Made by a program: the position numbers and the translations under genes. This document shows positions 52,534 to 60,886 of a DNA stretch of 64,000 bases, in pieces. Numbering within the stretch: position 1 is the stretch's first letter; every line of letters begins with the position of its first letter. A model generated the notes under the pieces. The model was not told the origin of the DNA. It searched no databases and worked only from the letters and a program-made list of their open reading frames with translations. Origin of the DNA: Azophilus sp965220835 (GTDB lineage Bacteria; Pseudomonadota; Gammaproteobacteria; Pseudomonadales; Azotimanducaceae). The stretch covers positions 3,782,001-3,846,000 of the forward strand of contig OZ244842.1 in NCBI GenBank assembly GCA_965220835.1, read 5' to 3'.

Positions 52534-53969
52534 GCCCTTTGATACGCGCAGCGGAGCGGACGCTGCTCGAACCCGCCGGCCTAAGCTGCCAGGATGCCGA
52601 ACGGGCGCTGGGGCGCTTGGCTGGCGCCGGCGCAGACTTGGGCGAGTTGTTCCTGCAACATCGGGTTTCCGAGAGTTGGGCGCTTGAGGACGGCATCGTC
52701 AAGGACGGCGCCTTCAACCTTGATCGGGGCTTGGGCGTGCGTGCGCTCAGCGGCGAGAAGACCGGTGCCGCCTACGCCGAGGACATCCGTCCTGAAGGCC
52801 TGGCCAACGCCGTGGACGCGGCGCGCTCCATCGCCCGGTCGGGTGGCGCACAGCAGGTCAGGGCTTTGGCGCCCACCGATGCGTCGCCCGTCCACGACCA
52901 GGGCAATCCCATTGCGGCGCTTGGCGAGCAGGACAAGGTGGCGCTGCTGGAGCGCGCGGATCAGGCAGCGCGCCGCATTGACAACCGGGTGCAGGAAGTC
53001 AATGTGCGCCTTGCCTTGAGTTTCGAGACCATGCTGGTGATGGCCACGGACGGCGCTTGGGCGGCCGACACGCGGCCCCTGGTGCGGCTCGACGTATCGG
53101 TCATCGTCGCCGAAGGGCAGCGGCGGGAGCGGGGCTTCTCGGGTGCCGGCGGGCGCCGCCCGCTGTCGTCATTCAGCCACCAATGGCCGGAGGACCTCGC
53201 CGAGGAGGCGGTGCGCTGCGCCTTGGTTAACCTTGACGCGGTGGACGCCCCGGCCGGACCCATGCCCGTGGTGCTTGCCCCGGGTTGGCCGGGCGTGCTG
53301 CTGCACGAGGCGGTTGGCCACGGCTTGGAAGGGGACTTCAACCGCAAAGGCAGCTCCGCCTTCGCCAACCGCATTGGCGAGCAGGTGGCGTCCGCGCACT
53401 GCACGGTCATCGACGACGGCACCTTGGCGAACCGCCGAGGGTCACTGACGGTGGACGACGAGGGCACGCCGACCGAGCCCACGGTGCTGATCGAAAACGG
53501 CATCCTCAAAGGCTACATGCAGGACAAATTGAATGCCCGCCTCATGGGCGCTGCCGCCACTGGCAACGGGCGCCGCCAGTCCTACGCCCACCAGCCCATG
53601 CCGCGCATGACCAACACCTTCATGCAGCCGGGCAACGCGGACCCCGCCGAGATCATCGCCGCCTGCCCGAAAGGCGTTTATGCGGTCAATTTCGGCGGCG
53701 GCCAGGTGGACATCACCTCGGGCCGGTTCGTGTTCTCAGCCACCGAGGCCTACTTGATTGAGAACGGCAAGGTCACCCGGCCCATTCGCGGGGCCACCTT
53801 GATTGGCAACGGCCCGGAGGTCATGACCCGGGTGTCCATGGTCGGCAACGACCTGAGTCTGGACCCCGGCGTGGGCGTGTGCGGCAAGGACGGCCAGAGA
53901 GTTCCGGTGGGCGTCGGTCAACCCACCCTGCTGGTGGACGAGATCACCATCGGCGGCACCGCCACTTAG
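52530..53969 (+). CDS. tldD: TldD metalloprotease subunit
   Basis: A 479-residue TldD. The zinc-binding HEAVGHGLEGDFNRKG motif is complete and the C-terminal GVCGKDGQRVPVGVGQP block is present. TldD forms a heterodimer with TldE (PmbA) that degrades unfolded peptides, processes microcin B17 and acts on CcdA. The ATG at 52530 has AGGAGG directly upstream and overlaps the yhdP stop. pmbA follows 11 bases later, which is neater than in E. coli, where the two genes are apart. Confidence 0.95.
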   Translation: MSPLIRAAERTLLEPAGLSCQDAERALGRLAGAGADLGELFLQHRVSESWALEDGIVKDGAFNLDRGLGVRALSGEKTGAAYAEDIRPEGLANAVDAARSIARSGGAQQVRALAPTDASPVHDQGNPIAALGEQDKVALLERADQAARRIDNRVQEVNVRLALSFETMLVMATDGAWAADTRPLVRLDVSVIVAEGQRRERGFSGAGGRRPLSSFSHQWPEDLAEEAVRCALVNLDAVDAPAGPMPVVLAPGWPGVLLHEAVGHGLEGDFNRKGSSAFANRIGEQVASAHCTVIDDGTLANRRGSLTVDDEGTPTEPTVLIENGILKGYMQDKLNARLMGAAATGNGRRQSYAHQPMPRMTNTFMQPGNADPAEIIAACPKGVYAVNFGGGQVDITSGRFVFSATEAYLIENGKVTRPIRGATLIGNGPEVMTRVSMVGNDLSLDPGVGVCGKDGQRVPVGVGQPTLLVDEITIGGTAT

Positions 53970-53980
53970 GGTTGTGCCCG

Positions 53981-55330
53981 ATGCGCCAGGACGTGGACAT
54001 ACGCCTGAAGGAAGGCGAGCTGACCGGGCTGGCTGAGGCCATTCTGCGCCAAGCCAAGCGGCTGGGCGCCGCGGCCGCGGAGGTGTCAGTGTCCGAGGAC
54101 ATCGGGCTGACGGTCAAGGTCCGCAAAGGCGAGTTGGAAACCTTGGAGTTCAACGCCGACCGCAGCTTCGGCATCGCCGTCTATGACGGCCAGCGCAAGG
54201 GCTCCGCGAGCACGTCCGACAGCAGCGAGGGCGCCATTGAGGAGACGGTGGCCCGGGCATTCGGCATCGCCCGCCACACCCAGGACGATCCCTGCCACGG
54301 ATTGGCCGATGCGGACTTGATGGCAGCGCACCTGCCGGACCTGGACCTGTTCCACCCAGCCCCGCTGGACACCGAAGCCGCATTGGCTGCCGCCCAAGCC
54401 TGTGAGGCGCAAGGGTTCGCCACTGACCGCCGCATCGTCAACTCCGAAGGCGCCGAGGCATCCCGTTCGCAATCCTGCGTGGTCTACGGCAACTCCCACG
54501 GCTTCATGGGCACGGCCTCCACCACCAGCCACAGCTTAAGCTGCGTGCTGATCGCCGAGGACGACAACGGCATGCAGCGCGACTATTGGTACACGGCGCA
54601 CCGCAGTCCCCGGGGCTTGGAAGCCCCGGAGGCCGTGGGCCGCATGGCCGCCGAGCGCACCGCCGCCCGGCTGTCGCCGCGCAAGGTCGCCACGGGCAGC
54701 TATCCGGTGCTGTTCTCGCCCCAAGCGGCTCGCTCCTTGGCCGGCCACGTCATCGGTGCATTGAGCGGCGGCGCCCAGTACCGCAAAGCCTCCTTCCTGC
54801 TCGACGCCTTGGATAAGGAAGTGGCCAGCCCCCACCTGCGTCTCATCGAACAGCCCCTGCTGCCCGGGCGCCTTGGCAGCGGCAGCTTCGATGGGGATGG
54901 CGTCGCCACTGCGGAGAAGGCGTTCATCGATGCAGGCGCGGTGCGCAACTACGTGCTCTCGGCCTACTCCGGCCGCCGCCTCGGCTTGCCCACCACCGGC
55001 AACGCGGGCGGCGTTCACAACCTGTTGCTTGAGGGCCGCACCAAGGCGTTCGCGGACCTGCTCAACGACATGGGCCGCGGCCTCTACATCACCGACCTGA
55101 TGGGCACCGGCGTCAACGGCGTCACCGGCGACTACTCCCAAGGCGCCGCTGGCTTCTGGGTGGAGGGCGGCGAGATCGCCCACCCAGTCCATGAAATCAC
55201 CATTGCCTCCAATCTCAAGGACATGCTGCGCCAAGTGGCCGCGGTCGGCGATGACCCTGACGAACGCGGCAACATCATCACCCCCAGCGTGCTGATCGAA
55301 TCCATGACCGTGGCCGGCGGAGGCGCTTGA
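53981..55330 (+). CDS. pmbA: PmbA/TldE metalloprotease partner subunit
   Basis: A 449-residue TldE-type protein, homologous to TldD but without the zinc motif, as expected. Blocks SNDSSEGAIEETVARA-like (TSDSSEGAIEETVARA), GSGSFDGDGVATAEK, NAGGVHNLLLEG and TDLMGTGVNGVTGDYSQGA are typical. It completes the TldD/E peptidase. The ATG at 53981 gives the family length; the frame is open further upstream inside tldD but without conserved sequence. Confidence 0.94.
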   Translation: MRQDVDIRLKEGELTGLAEAILRQAKRLGAAAAEVSVSEDIGLTVKVRKGELETLEFNADRSFGIAVYDGQRKGSASTSDSSEGAIEETVARAFGIARHTQDDPCHGLADADLMAAHLPDLDLFHPAPLDTEAALAAAQACEAQGFATDRRIVNSEGAEASRSQSCVVYGNSHGFMGTASTTSHSLSCVLIAEDDNGMQRDYWYTAHRSPRGLEAPEAVGRMAAERTAARLSPRKVATGSYPVLFSPQAARSLAGHVIGALSGGAQYRKASFLLDALDKEVASPHLRLIEQPLLPGRLGSGSFDGDGVATAEKAFIDAGAVRNYVLSAYSGRRLGLPTTGNAGGVHNLLLEGRTKAFADLLNDMGRGLYITDLMGTGVNGVTGDYSQGAAGFWVEGGEIAHPVHEITIASNLKDMLRQVAAVGDDPDERGNIITPSVLIESMTVAGGGA

Positions 55331-55408
55331 CTGCGCTCGGACCGATCGGCGGCGTTGCCTAGGCGGACCGCTAGCTTGGCGGCCGGCTGGTGGGGTCGGG
55401 ACCCCGCA

Positions 55409-56590
55409 CTACGAAATCCCCTTGGCCTCCAACCCCCGCGCCCAGACGGCGGCGGGTTCCGCCAATGCGCCAAGGTCCTCCAGAGGATTGCCATGCACCA
55501 GCACGATGTCGGCGGAGAGTCCGGGCTGCAACCGACCGGTCACCCGGCTTAAGCCGAGCCCGTCCGCTGCGCCGCTGGTTGCGGTGCGCAAGGCCGACTC
55601 CGGAGTGAGGCCGGCAATGGCCGCGAAAACGGGCAGGGCTTGAGGCAGGTGGTGGTGGTAGACACCGGGAATGCCCGCATCGGTGGAGGCGATGAAGGGG
55701 ATGTCGCGGGAGCGCATGTCCTCAAAGGCCGCTTGAAGCCGCTTCAGCGTGGTCGAGTCCGGGTTGTCGAGGAAGCGCCGCCAGCCGCGGCTAACCGTCG
55801 GTGACACCCAAACGCCGCGTTCCGCCATCGCCGCCGCCACCTCGGGCCGATAGTCGCTGGCCCAGCCCGCTTGGCCCACCCATGAACAGTGCTCGATGGT
55901 GCGCACGCCGGCTTCGGCGGCGATGCGGATGCCTTCGGTGCCGTGGCAGTGGGCGGCGACGGGCAGCTCGTGGCTGGTGGCCAGATCGACGATTTGGCGC
56001 AAGGTGGGCAGGTCAAACTGTGGGTCAATCGGGCTGCTGCCCCGCGTCATCCTGCCGCCGGTGGCCATCACCTTGATGAGGTCCACGCCATGTTGCAGCT
56101 GCCGCCGCAGCACCGCTTCAGCCTCGGCGAAGCCGGCTGCCTCGCCGCCCCAGAAATGGCAGTGGCCGGCGACGCTGGTGATGGGCTGGCCGGCGCACAG
56201 AAGCCTCGGGCCCAGCAAGGCGCCTCGGTTGATGCGATCGCGGATTTCAATTTCCAACCAAGCGCCGCCGCCCAGATCCCGGCCGGTGGTGATGCCGGCC
56301 CGCGCCATGGCTTCGGCCCGTTCCGCCATGGCCGGCAAGCGTTCGGCGGTGGCCAGCTTGTCCGGCGGCTTGGCGTCGTCCGGGGAGAGTTCCAAGTGCA
56401 CGTGGGCGTCAATCAGGCCGGGAATTGCGGTCAAGCCCGAGCAGTCGATGACGCGCTCGCCGCGGCTCGCGGGCAGGTCGTCAAGAGCCCCCACCGCTTG
56501 TATCTGGCCTGCTCGGAACGCCAAGGCGTCGGCGGCAGCCAAGTCCTCGCCATCCCAGACGCTGAGGTTGACCAATCGCGTCGCGGCCAT
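55409..56590 (-). CDS. Metal-dependent amidohydrolase (imidazolonepropionase-like family)
   Basis: A 393-residue amidohydrolase. The first-strand metal pair is H63 and H65 (IDAHVHLE); a later lysine in LIKVMATGG may be carboxylated or structural; AAHCHG, TIEHCSW and ASTDAG supply the remaining ligands. Related enzymes hydrolyse cyclic amides, prolidyl peptides or lactones. The ATG at 56588-56590 shares one base with the TGA of the TRAP large-permease gene, so the enzyme is co-translated with a transporter and probably acts on what it imports. An in-frame start at 56614 would overlap the permease more and is less likely. Confidence 0.85.
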   Translation of the reverse strand: MAATRLVNLSVWDGEDLAAADALAFRAGQIQAVGALDDLPASRGERVIDCSGLTAIPGLIDAHVHLELSPDDAKPPDKLATAERLPAMAERAEAMARAGITTGRDLGGGAWLEIEIRDRINRGALLGPRLLCAGQPITSVAGHCHFWGGEAAGFAEAEAVLRRQLQHGVDLIKVMATGGRMTRGSSPIDPQFDLPTLRQIVDLATSHELPVAAHCHGTEGIRIAAEAGVRTIEHCSWVGQAGWASDYRPEVAAAMAERGVWVSPTVSRGWRRFLDNPDSTTLKRLQAAFEDMRSRDIPFIASTDAGIPGVYHHHLPQALPVFAAIAGLTPESALRTATSGAADGLGLSRVTGRLQPGLSADIVLVHGNPLEDLGALAEPAAVWARGLEAKGIS

Positions 56591-57966
56591 CAGCGCAACA
56601 CGCTCGGCAACCAAGTGGCAAGGTCCGGAAACGCAAACAGCAGCATCAGCAGCACCAATTGCAGTGCGACAAAGGGAACGACGCCACGATACATGGCTGC
56701 GGTCGGAATGTCTTTCGGCGTGACGCCGCGCAAGTAGAACAGGGCGAAGCCGAATGGCGGCGTCAGGAAGGAGGTTTGCAGGTTCACGGCGATCAGCACG
56801 CCCAGCCAGATGGGATCAATGCCCAAGGCCAGCAATCCGGGGCCCACCACCGGAATGACCACGAAGGTGATTTCGATGAAGTCCAGCACAAAGCCGAGCA
56901 GGAAGATCAGCAGCATCACGGCGGCCAAGGCGCTGAGCGCACCGCCCGGAAACTCCGCGAACAGCCCCTGCACCACGACATCGCCACCGAGGCCGCGAAA
57001 CACCAGCGCAAACACCGATGCGCCGATGAGGATGAAGAACACCATGGCCGTGGTTTTCAGGGTGGATTCGCATACTGAGCGCAGCAGTTCGCGGTTCAAG
57101 GTGCCGTTGGCCAGCGCCAGCAGCATCGCGCCCACGGCGCCGACTCCGGCGGCCTCGGTGGGCGTCGCCCAGCCGGCCAGAATGCTGCCGAGCACCACCA
57201 GGATCAGGCTCAGCGGGGCCAGCAACGCCCGGATCAACGCCATGGCGGTCGGCGCATCCGACCCGCTGCCGCCACCCTTCTGCGGAGGCGCGCGTTGTGG
57301 CTGCAGCATGGCGGTGATCAGCATGTACAGCGCATACAGTGCCACCAGCACCGCCCCCGGCAGCAGTGAGCCGGCAAACAGGTCGCCGATGGAAACCGTC
57401 TTCGGCGCAAACACGCCCTGGGCCAACTGCGCTTGGCTGTAGGCGTTGGAAAGCACGTCGCCGAGCAGCACCAAGGCGATGGAGGGGGGAATGATCTGCC
57501 CCAAGGCCCCGGTGGCGCTGATGGTGCCGGTTGCCAGCCGCGCATCGTACCCCTGCCGCAGCAGATTGGGCAGCGCCATCAACCCCAGCGTCACCACCGT
57601 GGCGCCGACAATGCCGGTGCTTGCGGCCATCAGGGCGCCCATCAGGATCACGCCCAGCCCCAGCCCGCCGGGCAAGCCGCCAAGCAGGCCGGACAGCGTG
57701 CGCAGCAGTTGTTCGGCGATGCGCGTGCGCTCCAGCATCGCGCCCATGAAGACGAACAGCGGCACGGCGATCAACGTTTGGTTGGTCATGACGCCGTACA
57801 GGCGCCCAGGCAGAAAGCCCAGCACGTCCAAGTCAAAGGCCCCGAGGCCAGCGCACGCCAAGGCGAAGACGAACGAGCCGCCCGCCAAGGTCAAGGCCAC
57901 GGGGTAGCCCAGCAGCAGCAGGGCGAAGACCAGGGCGAACAGCAGGAGGGGCGCTAGGGCTTCCAC
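56590..57966 (-). CDS. TRAP transporter large permease (DctM-like)
   Basis: A 458-residue inner-membrane protein with about 12 helices, the DctM fold that carries organic acids, amino acids or zwitterions with sodium. Conserved blocks include VPLFVFMGAML, SATGALGQIIPPSIALVLLGD and GRATPTEAAGVGA-like GWATPTEAAGVGA. The GTG start overlaps the TAG of the small-permease gene (TAGTG). No DctP-type periplasmic binding protein, which TRAP systems need, is encoded nearby. Downstream lies an overlapping amidohydrolase gene. Confidence 0.92.
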   Translation of the reverse strand: MEALAPLLLFALVFALLLLGYPVALTLAGGSFVFALACAGLGAFDLDVLGFLPGRLYGVMTNQTLIAVPLFVFMGAMLERTRIAEQLLRTLSGLLGGLPGGLGLGVILMGALMAASTGIVGATVVTLGLMALPNLLRQGYDARLATGTISATGALGQIIPPSIALVLLGDVLSNAYSQAQLAQGVFAPKTVSIGDLFAGSLLPGAVLVALYALYMLITAMLQPQRAPPQKGGGSGSDAPTAMALIRALLAPLSLILVVLGSILAGWATPTEAAGVGAVGAMLLALANGTLNRELLRSVCESTLKTTAMVFFILIGASVFALVFRGLGGDVVVQGLFAEFPGGALSALAAVMLLIFLLGFVLDFIEITFVVIPVVGPGLLALGIDPIWLGVLIAVNLQTSFLTPPFGFALFYLRGVTPKDIPTAAMYRGVVPFVALQLVLLMLLFAFPDLATWLPSVLR

Positions 57967-58490
57967 TAACTCGAAGGCTCTTCAGCCAGCCTGCGCCAGG
58001 CTTTGCCGACCTCGCTCAATCCCTGCAGCAGCAGGAGCGTTGCCATCAAGGGAATGAGCGTCTTCAGCAGGAACACGCCGGGCAAGCCGCCCACTTCGGA
58101 TGAGCCTTCCAGGATCCGCCAAGCGCTCGCAGCGTAAGGCAAGGAGGTGACGAGCATCAGCCCGGCCACTGGCAGCAACAGGAAAAGGTGGCCAAAGAGA
58201 TCGACCCGCGCCTGCCAGCGCGGGCTGCGGCCGCTGTAGAGGATGTCCACGCGGACATGGCCGCTCTCCTTCAAGGTGTAGGCGATGCCCAGCATCAGCA
58301 CCAAGCCATGCGCGTAGCTCACAACTTCCTGAATCAGGATGGTGTTCTGGTCGAAGGCGTAGCGCAGTAGCACGATGGCGGCCACAGCCAAGGCCATCGC
58401 CATGGTCAGCCATGCAACCGCTTGGCCCAACCCGTGGTTGAGCCGGTCGATGAGCAGGCCCATGCGGCTCGGCCCCGTCTTCGTGGACAT
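57966..58490 (-). CDS. TRAP transporter small permease (DctQ-like)
   Basis: A 174-residue protein with four membrane helices (about 25-45, 55-75, 95-115 and 140-160), the small subunit that stabilises DctM. The RYAFDQNTILIQEVVSYAHG and GHVRVDILYSGRSPRWQA blocks are typical. It heads the leftward run small permease, large permease, amidohydrolase. The 102 bases upstream contain no binding-protein gene. Confidence 0.9.
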   Translation of the reverse strand: MSTKTGPSRMGLLIDRLNHGLGQAVAWLTMAMALAVAAIVLLRYAFDQNTILIQEVVSYAHGLVLMLGIAYTLKESGHVRVDILYSGRSPRWQARVDLFGHLFLLLPVAGLMLVTSLPYAASAWRILEGSSEVGGLPGVFLLKTLIPLMATLLLLQGLSEVGKAWRRLAEEPSS

Positions 58491-58592
58491 CAGTTCCGCA
58501 CCCTAAGCCGCCGGGCTGTGGGTTGGCTTGGGTCCCTCAAAATGGGGCTCTTGCCTTGCGGCGAGCCGGCGTTGACGACCGAAGCAAGTTCA

Positions 58593-59438
58593 TCAGCGGT
58601 CCTTTTCAGGCTGGCCGGTTTCAGGCTGGCCGGTCAGGATCACGTAGCGCTGCTGGTGGCGGCGATAGGCCAATTCATCACCTCGGCGGCGCGATATGCG
58701 CGCCAAGTTGAAGTGGGCGTCCGGCACGTCCGGCGCCTTGGCGTAGAACCGGGCAGCCAGCTCCCCTTCATCGAGCTCGTCGAAAATGGTGCCCAAATTG
58801 TAGTGCGCCAACTGGTGGCCGGGGGCCGCTTCCACGGCCAACTCATAGTGGCGCTTGGCTTCCTTCAGGTTGCCCTTGAGTTGCAGCAGGCGGCCGAGGT
58901 TGACCCAGGCGTCCGCGCAATTCGGGTCGGCCAAGACCGCCTTTTGGTAGGCCTCCATGGCCTTGCCGACATTCCACTCCTCCAAGTCAACGCCCAGTTG
59001 GCACCACTCGCTGGCGCTCAGCTCATCGGCCTCGCCGGGTGCCATGTCGCGGCCCTCCCAGAGCACGGTCACCGCATCGCCGCTGACGCGCTGGGCAAAG
59101 TCCAGGCAGCCTTGGCCCGTTTCGGCGTTCCAGAGCTGGTCTTTCGCCCGCACCACCACGCCGTTGCCTTGGGCCAGCAGACGCACCCTTGAGAGGGCTT
59201 CGGGCGAGGCAAAGCTGGCCTTCAGCCGGGCCATTGCGCGGAACAGGCTGCGCGGGCTGATGTGCGCATCGATCATGCTCTTGGCGGTGCGCAACAGGAC
59301 CAGATCCTGGAATTCGAAGCGATGCTCACCCTTGGGCCCCTTGGCCGGCGACAGCAGCTTTCGGCGCACGAAGTGACGCACCTGGCTTGGCTTGATTCCC
59401 ACGATGTCCGCCGCGTTTCGGGTGCTGTAGCCGCTCAT
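58593..59438 (-). CDS. MerR-type HTH protein fused to TPR repeats
   Basis: A 281-residue protein with an unusual layout. Residues 1-75 are a MerR-like winged helix (YSTRNAADIVGIKPSQVRHFVRRKLL), the middle is a short linker domain, and residues about 150-265 are tetratricopeptide repeats (AYQKAVLADPNCADAWVNLGRLLQLKGN, HYELAVEAAPGHQLAHYNLG). It probably binds DNA and a protein partner; no effector site or cysteine set typical of metal-sensing MerR proteins is seen. The C-terminus holds a 15-base duplication (GQPET, GQPEK). It runs in the same direction as the TRAP genes, 102 bases before them. Confidence 0.8.
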   Translation of the reverse strand: MSGYSTRNAADIVGIKPSQVRHFVRRKLLSPAKGPKGEHRFEFQDLVLLRTAKSMIDAHISPRSLFRAMARLKASFASPEALSRVRLLAQGNGVVVRAKDQLWNAETGQGCLDFAQRVSGDAVTVLWEGRDMAPGEADELSASEWCQLGVDLEEWNVGKAMEAYQKAVLADPNCADAWVNLGRLLQLKGNLKEAKRHYELAVEAAPGHQLAHYNLGTIFDELDEGELAARFYAKAPDVPDAHFNLARISRRRGDELAYRRHQQRYVILTGQPETGQPEKDR

Positions 59439-59608
59439 CGATCAACCCGTTCAAAATGCTCCGCCGCCCGGAGCTGGAGCCTGTTGCGCGTCAAATGTAG
59501 CCCAACAGCGTCCGATCCGCTATGGCCAATCGCTTAGCTCGACGTGCGACATCGCCTTTATCGCGCCGATTTGCAGCACTTGGCGCACGTCGCCTCCTGG
59601 GGCGCAAT

Positions 59609-60136
59609 TCACCTCCGCTGGCGCAAGGATTCGCGCAGCAGCGCAAGCTGTTCAACGGTGATTTCCTGAAACCCCGGTATCGAGCAGGGCGGCCCCAAGC
59701 GGGTGTCCCCTGGGCCGTAGCGAAAGGTGCCGCGGATGGCGTCGTGGGTGCAGACCGACATGCCGCTCTGGGATTCGTAGGCCACCGGGTCGTTGCGGCG
59801 CAGGCCCGGACAGCGGTGCGGCAACTGAACCAGGTAGAGCGCCTTGCGGCTCAGGCGGAACACGACGTGCCGGTCGTCGAGGGCGTCCACTTCGCGGATG
59901 CGGTGAATGGACAGGCAACGCTCCTCTTCCGCGTACTCCGAAGCGGCCGACGGCTCGGACAGCAGCGCCTCCACCTCCGCCGGCAGCGCGGGTTCCTCAC
60001 CCGCTAGCTCCTCGCCCGCGGGTTCCTGACCCGCGGGTTCCTGACCCGCCGGCTCCTCCCCAGCGAGCGCCCAACCCGCCCACAGGCACAGAACTGCCAA
60101 GCCCGCCACCCCCGCCGCGCGTACACGCGCACGCAT
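59609..60136 (-). CDS. DUF6491-like exported protein, copy 1
   Basis: A 175-residue protein with a signal peptide (VAGLAVLCLWAGWALA), then a five-residue repeat region (EEPAG, QEPAG, QEPAG, EELAG, EEPA), then a domain with ERCLSIHRIREVDALDDRHVVFRL and LPHRCPGL, the cysteine pattern of the uncharacterised DUF6491 family. The ATG at 60134-60136 is chosen because the signal peptide follows at once; the open frame further upstream has no such character. A paralogue is encoded just upstream in the same direction. No function is known. Confidence 0.7.
   Translation of the reverse strand: MRARVRAAGVAGLAVLCLWAGWALAGEEPAGQEPAGQEPAGEELAGEEPALPAEVEALLSEPSAASEYAEEERCLSIHRIREVDALDDRHVVFRLSRKALYLVQLPHRCPGLRRNDPVAYESQSGMSVCTHDAIRGTFRYGPGDTRLGPPCSIPGFQEITVEQLALLRESLRQRR
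59988..60062. repeat. 15 bp tandem repeat, five units, in DUF6491 copy 1
   Basis: Five units of 15 bases, such as GCGGGTTCCTGACCC, run from 59988 to 60062; units 3 and 4 are identical. They encode the EPAGQ-type linker after the signal peptide and keep the frame. Confidence 0.85.
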
Positions 60137-60248
60137 GCAAGCGCGAGAGAGGCACTGGAATGCAGCCCGTTGGCTGATGGGTTTGGCCTGGACCATCCGC
60201 GGCGTTCCGCGCAGGGGCGAACCAAGCGTGCTCATCGCGACACGACGC

Positions 60249-60776
60249 CTACGGCCCGGAACCGGCCCGCCGTTGCCGACGGCGCTCCCGGCGTTCCCGC
60301 ACTTTGGCCTGCCGTGCCAGCGCCACGGATTCCTTGAGTGCCGCCGCCTGTTGGGGGTCAATGCGCTCAAACTTGCCGAGCACGCACTGGCCGCGCCAGA
60401 CGAAGCTGCCAAAGCGGTCATGGCCGCTGATCTTGTCGAGGTCGCACAGGCGCGATGAAGCGCGCTCCACCACGAACAGCACGTCTCCCCGCATGGGGCA
60501 CCGATGGCGCAGCCGGTTCAGCCAAGTGCCGCGCCGGCCCTCGAACAGCAGGTGGTGGTCATCGAGCACCTTGATGTTCCGGTAGCTGCTCGCCGTGATG
60601 CAGGTTTCGGTCGCGCTGTATTCCGATGCCGGGGAGGCCTCGCGCAGAGTGGCGTCCACGTCATAGTTGGTCTGACTTGGGCCTTCGTCGGCGTCTTGGG
60701 CCCGAGCCCCATTGCCTGCTGCACAAGCCAGCGCCAGCGCGGCCACAACTGGCCATGCTTTCCGCTTCCCGTTCAT
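60249..60776 (-). CDS. DUF6491-like exported protein, copy 2
   Basis: A 175-residue paralogue of the neighbouring protein with a signal peptide ending near GARAQ, the domain core ETCITASSYRNIKVLDDHHLLFEG and RLRHRCPM, further cysteines (RLCDLD, GQCVLG) and a very basic C-terminus (RERRERRRQRR). It has no repeat linker. The two genes lie 112 bases apart in the same direction and look like an old tandem duplication. Function unknown; periplasmic location is inferred from the signal peptide. Confidence 0.72.
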   Translation of the reverse strand: MNGKRKAWPVVAALALACAAGNGARAQDADEGPSQTNYDVDATLREASPASEYSATETCITASSYRNIKVLDDHHLLFEGRRGTWLNRLRHRCPMRGDVLFVVERASSRLCDLDKISGHDRFGSFVWRGQCVLGKFERIDPQQAAALKESVALARQAKVRERRERRRQRRAGSGP

Positions 60777-60826
60777 GTGCCGCCCATGATATTGCCAAAC
60801 AGCGCCGTTGGAGCCTATGATTTTGG

Positions 60827-60880
60827 CTCTTTCAGGTATTTCGACTGATTCAGGTCTTTTGACTCTCTTAGGTAAGGAAG
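60827..60880. repeat. 18 bp tandem repeat, three units, in the leader of the LLM oxidoreductase gene
   Basis: Three imperfect 18-base units start at 60827, 60845 and 60863 (for example CTGATTCAGGTCTTTTGA). The third carries the ribosome-binding site AAGGA of the next gene, so the repeat forms the leader or promoter of that gene. Confidence 0.7.
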
Positions 60881-60886
60881 TTCCTC

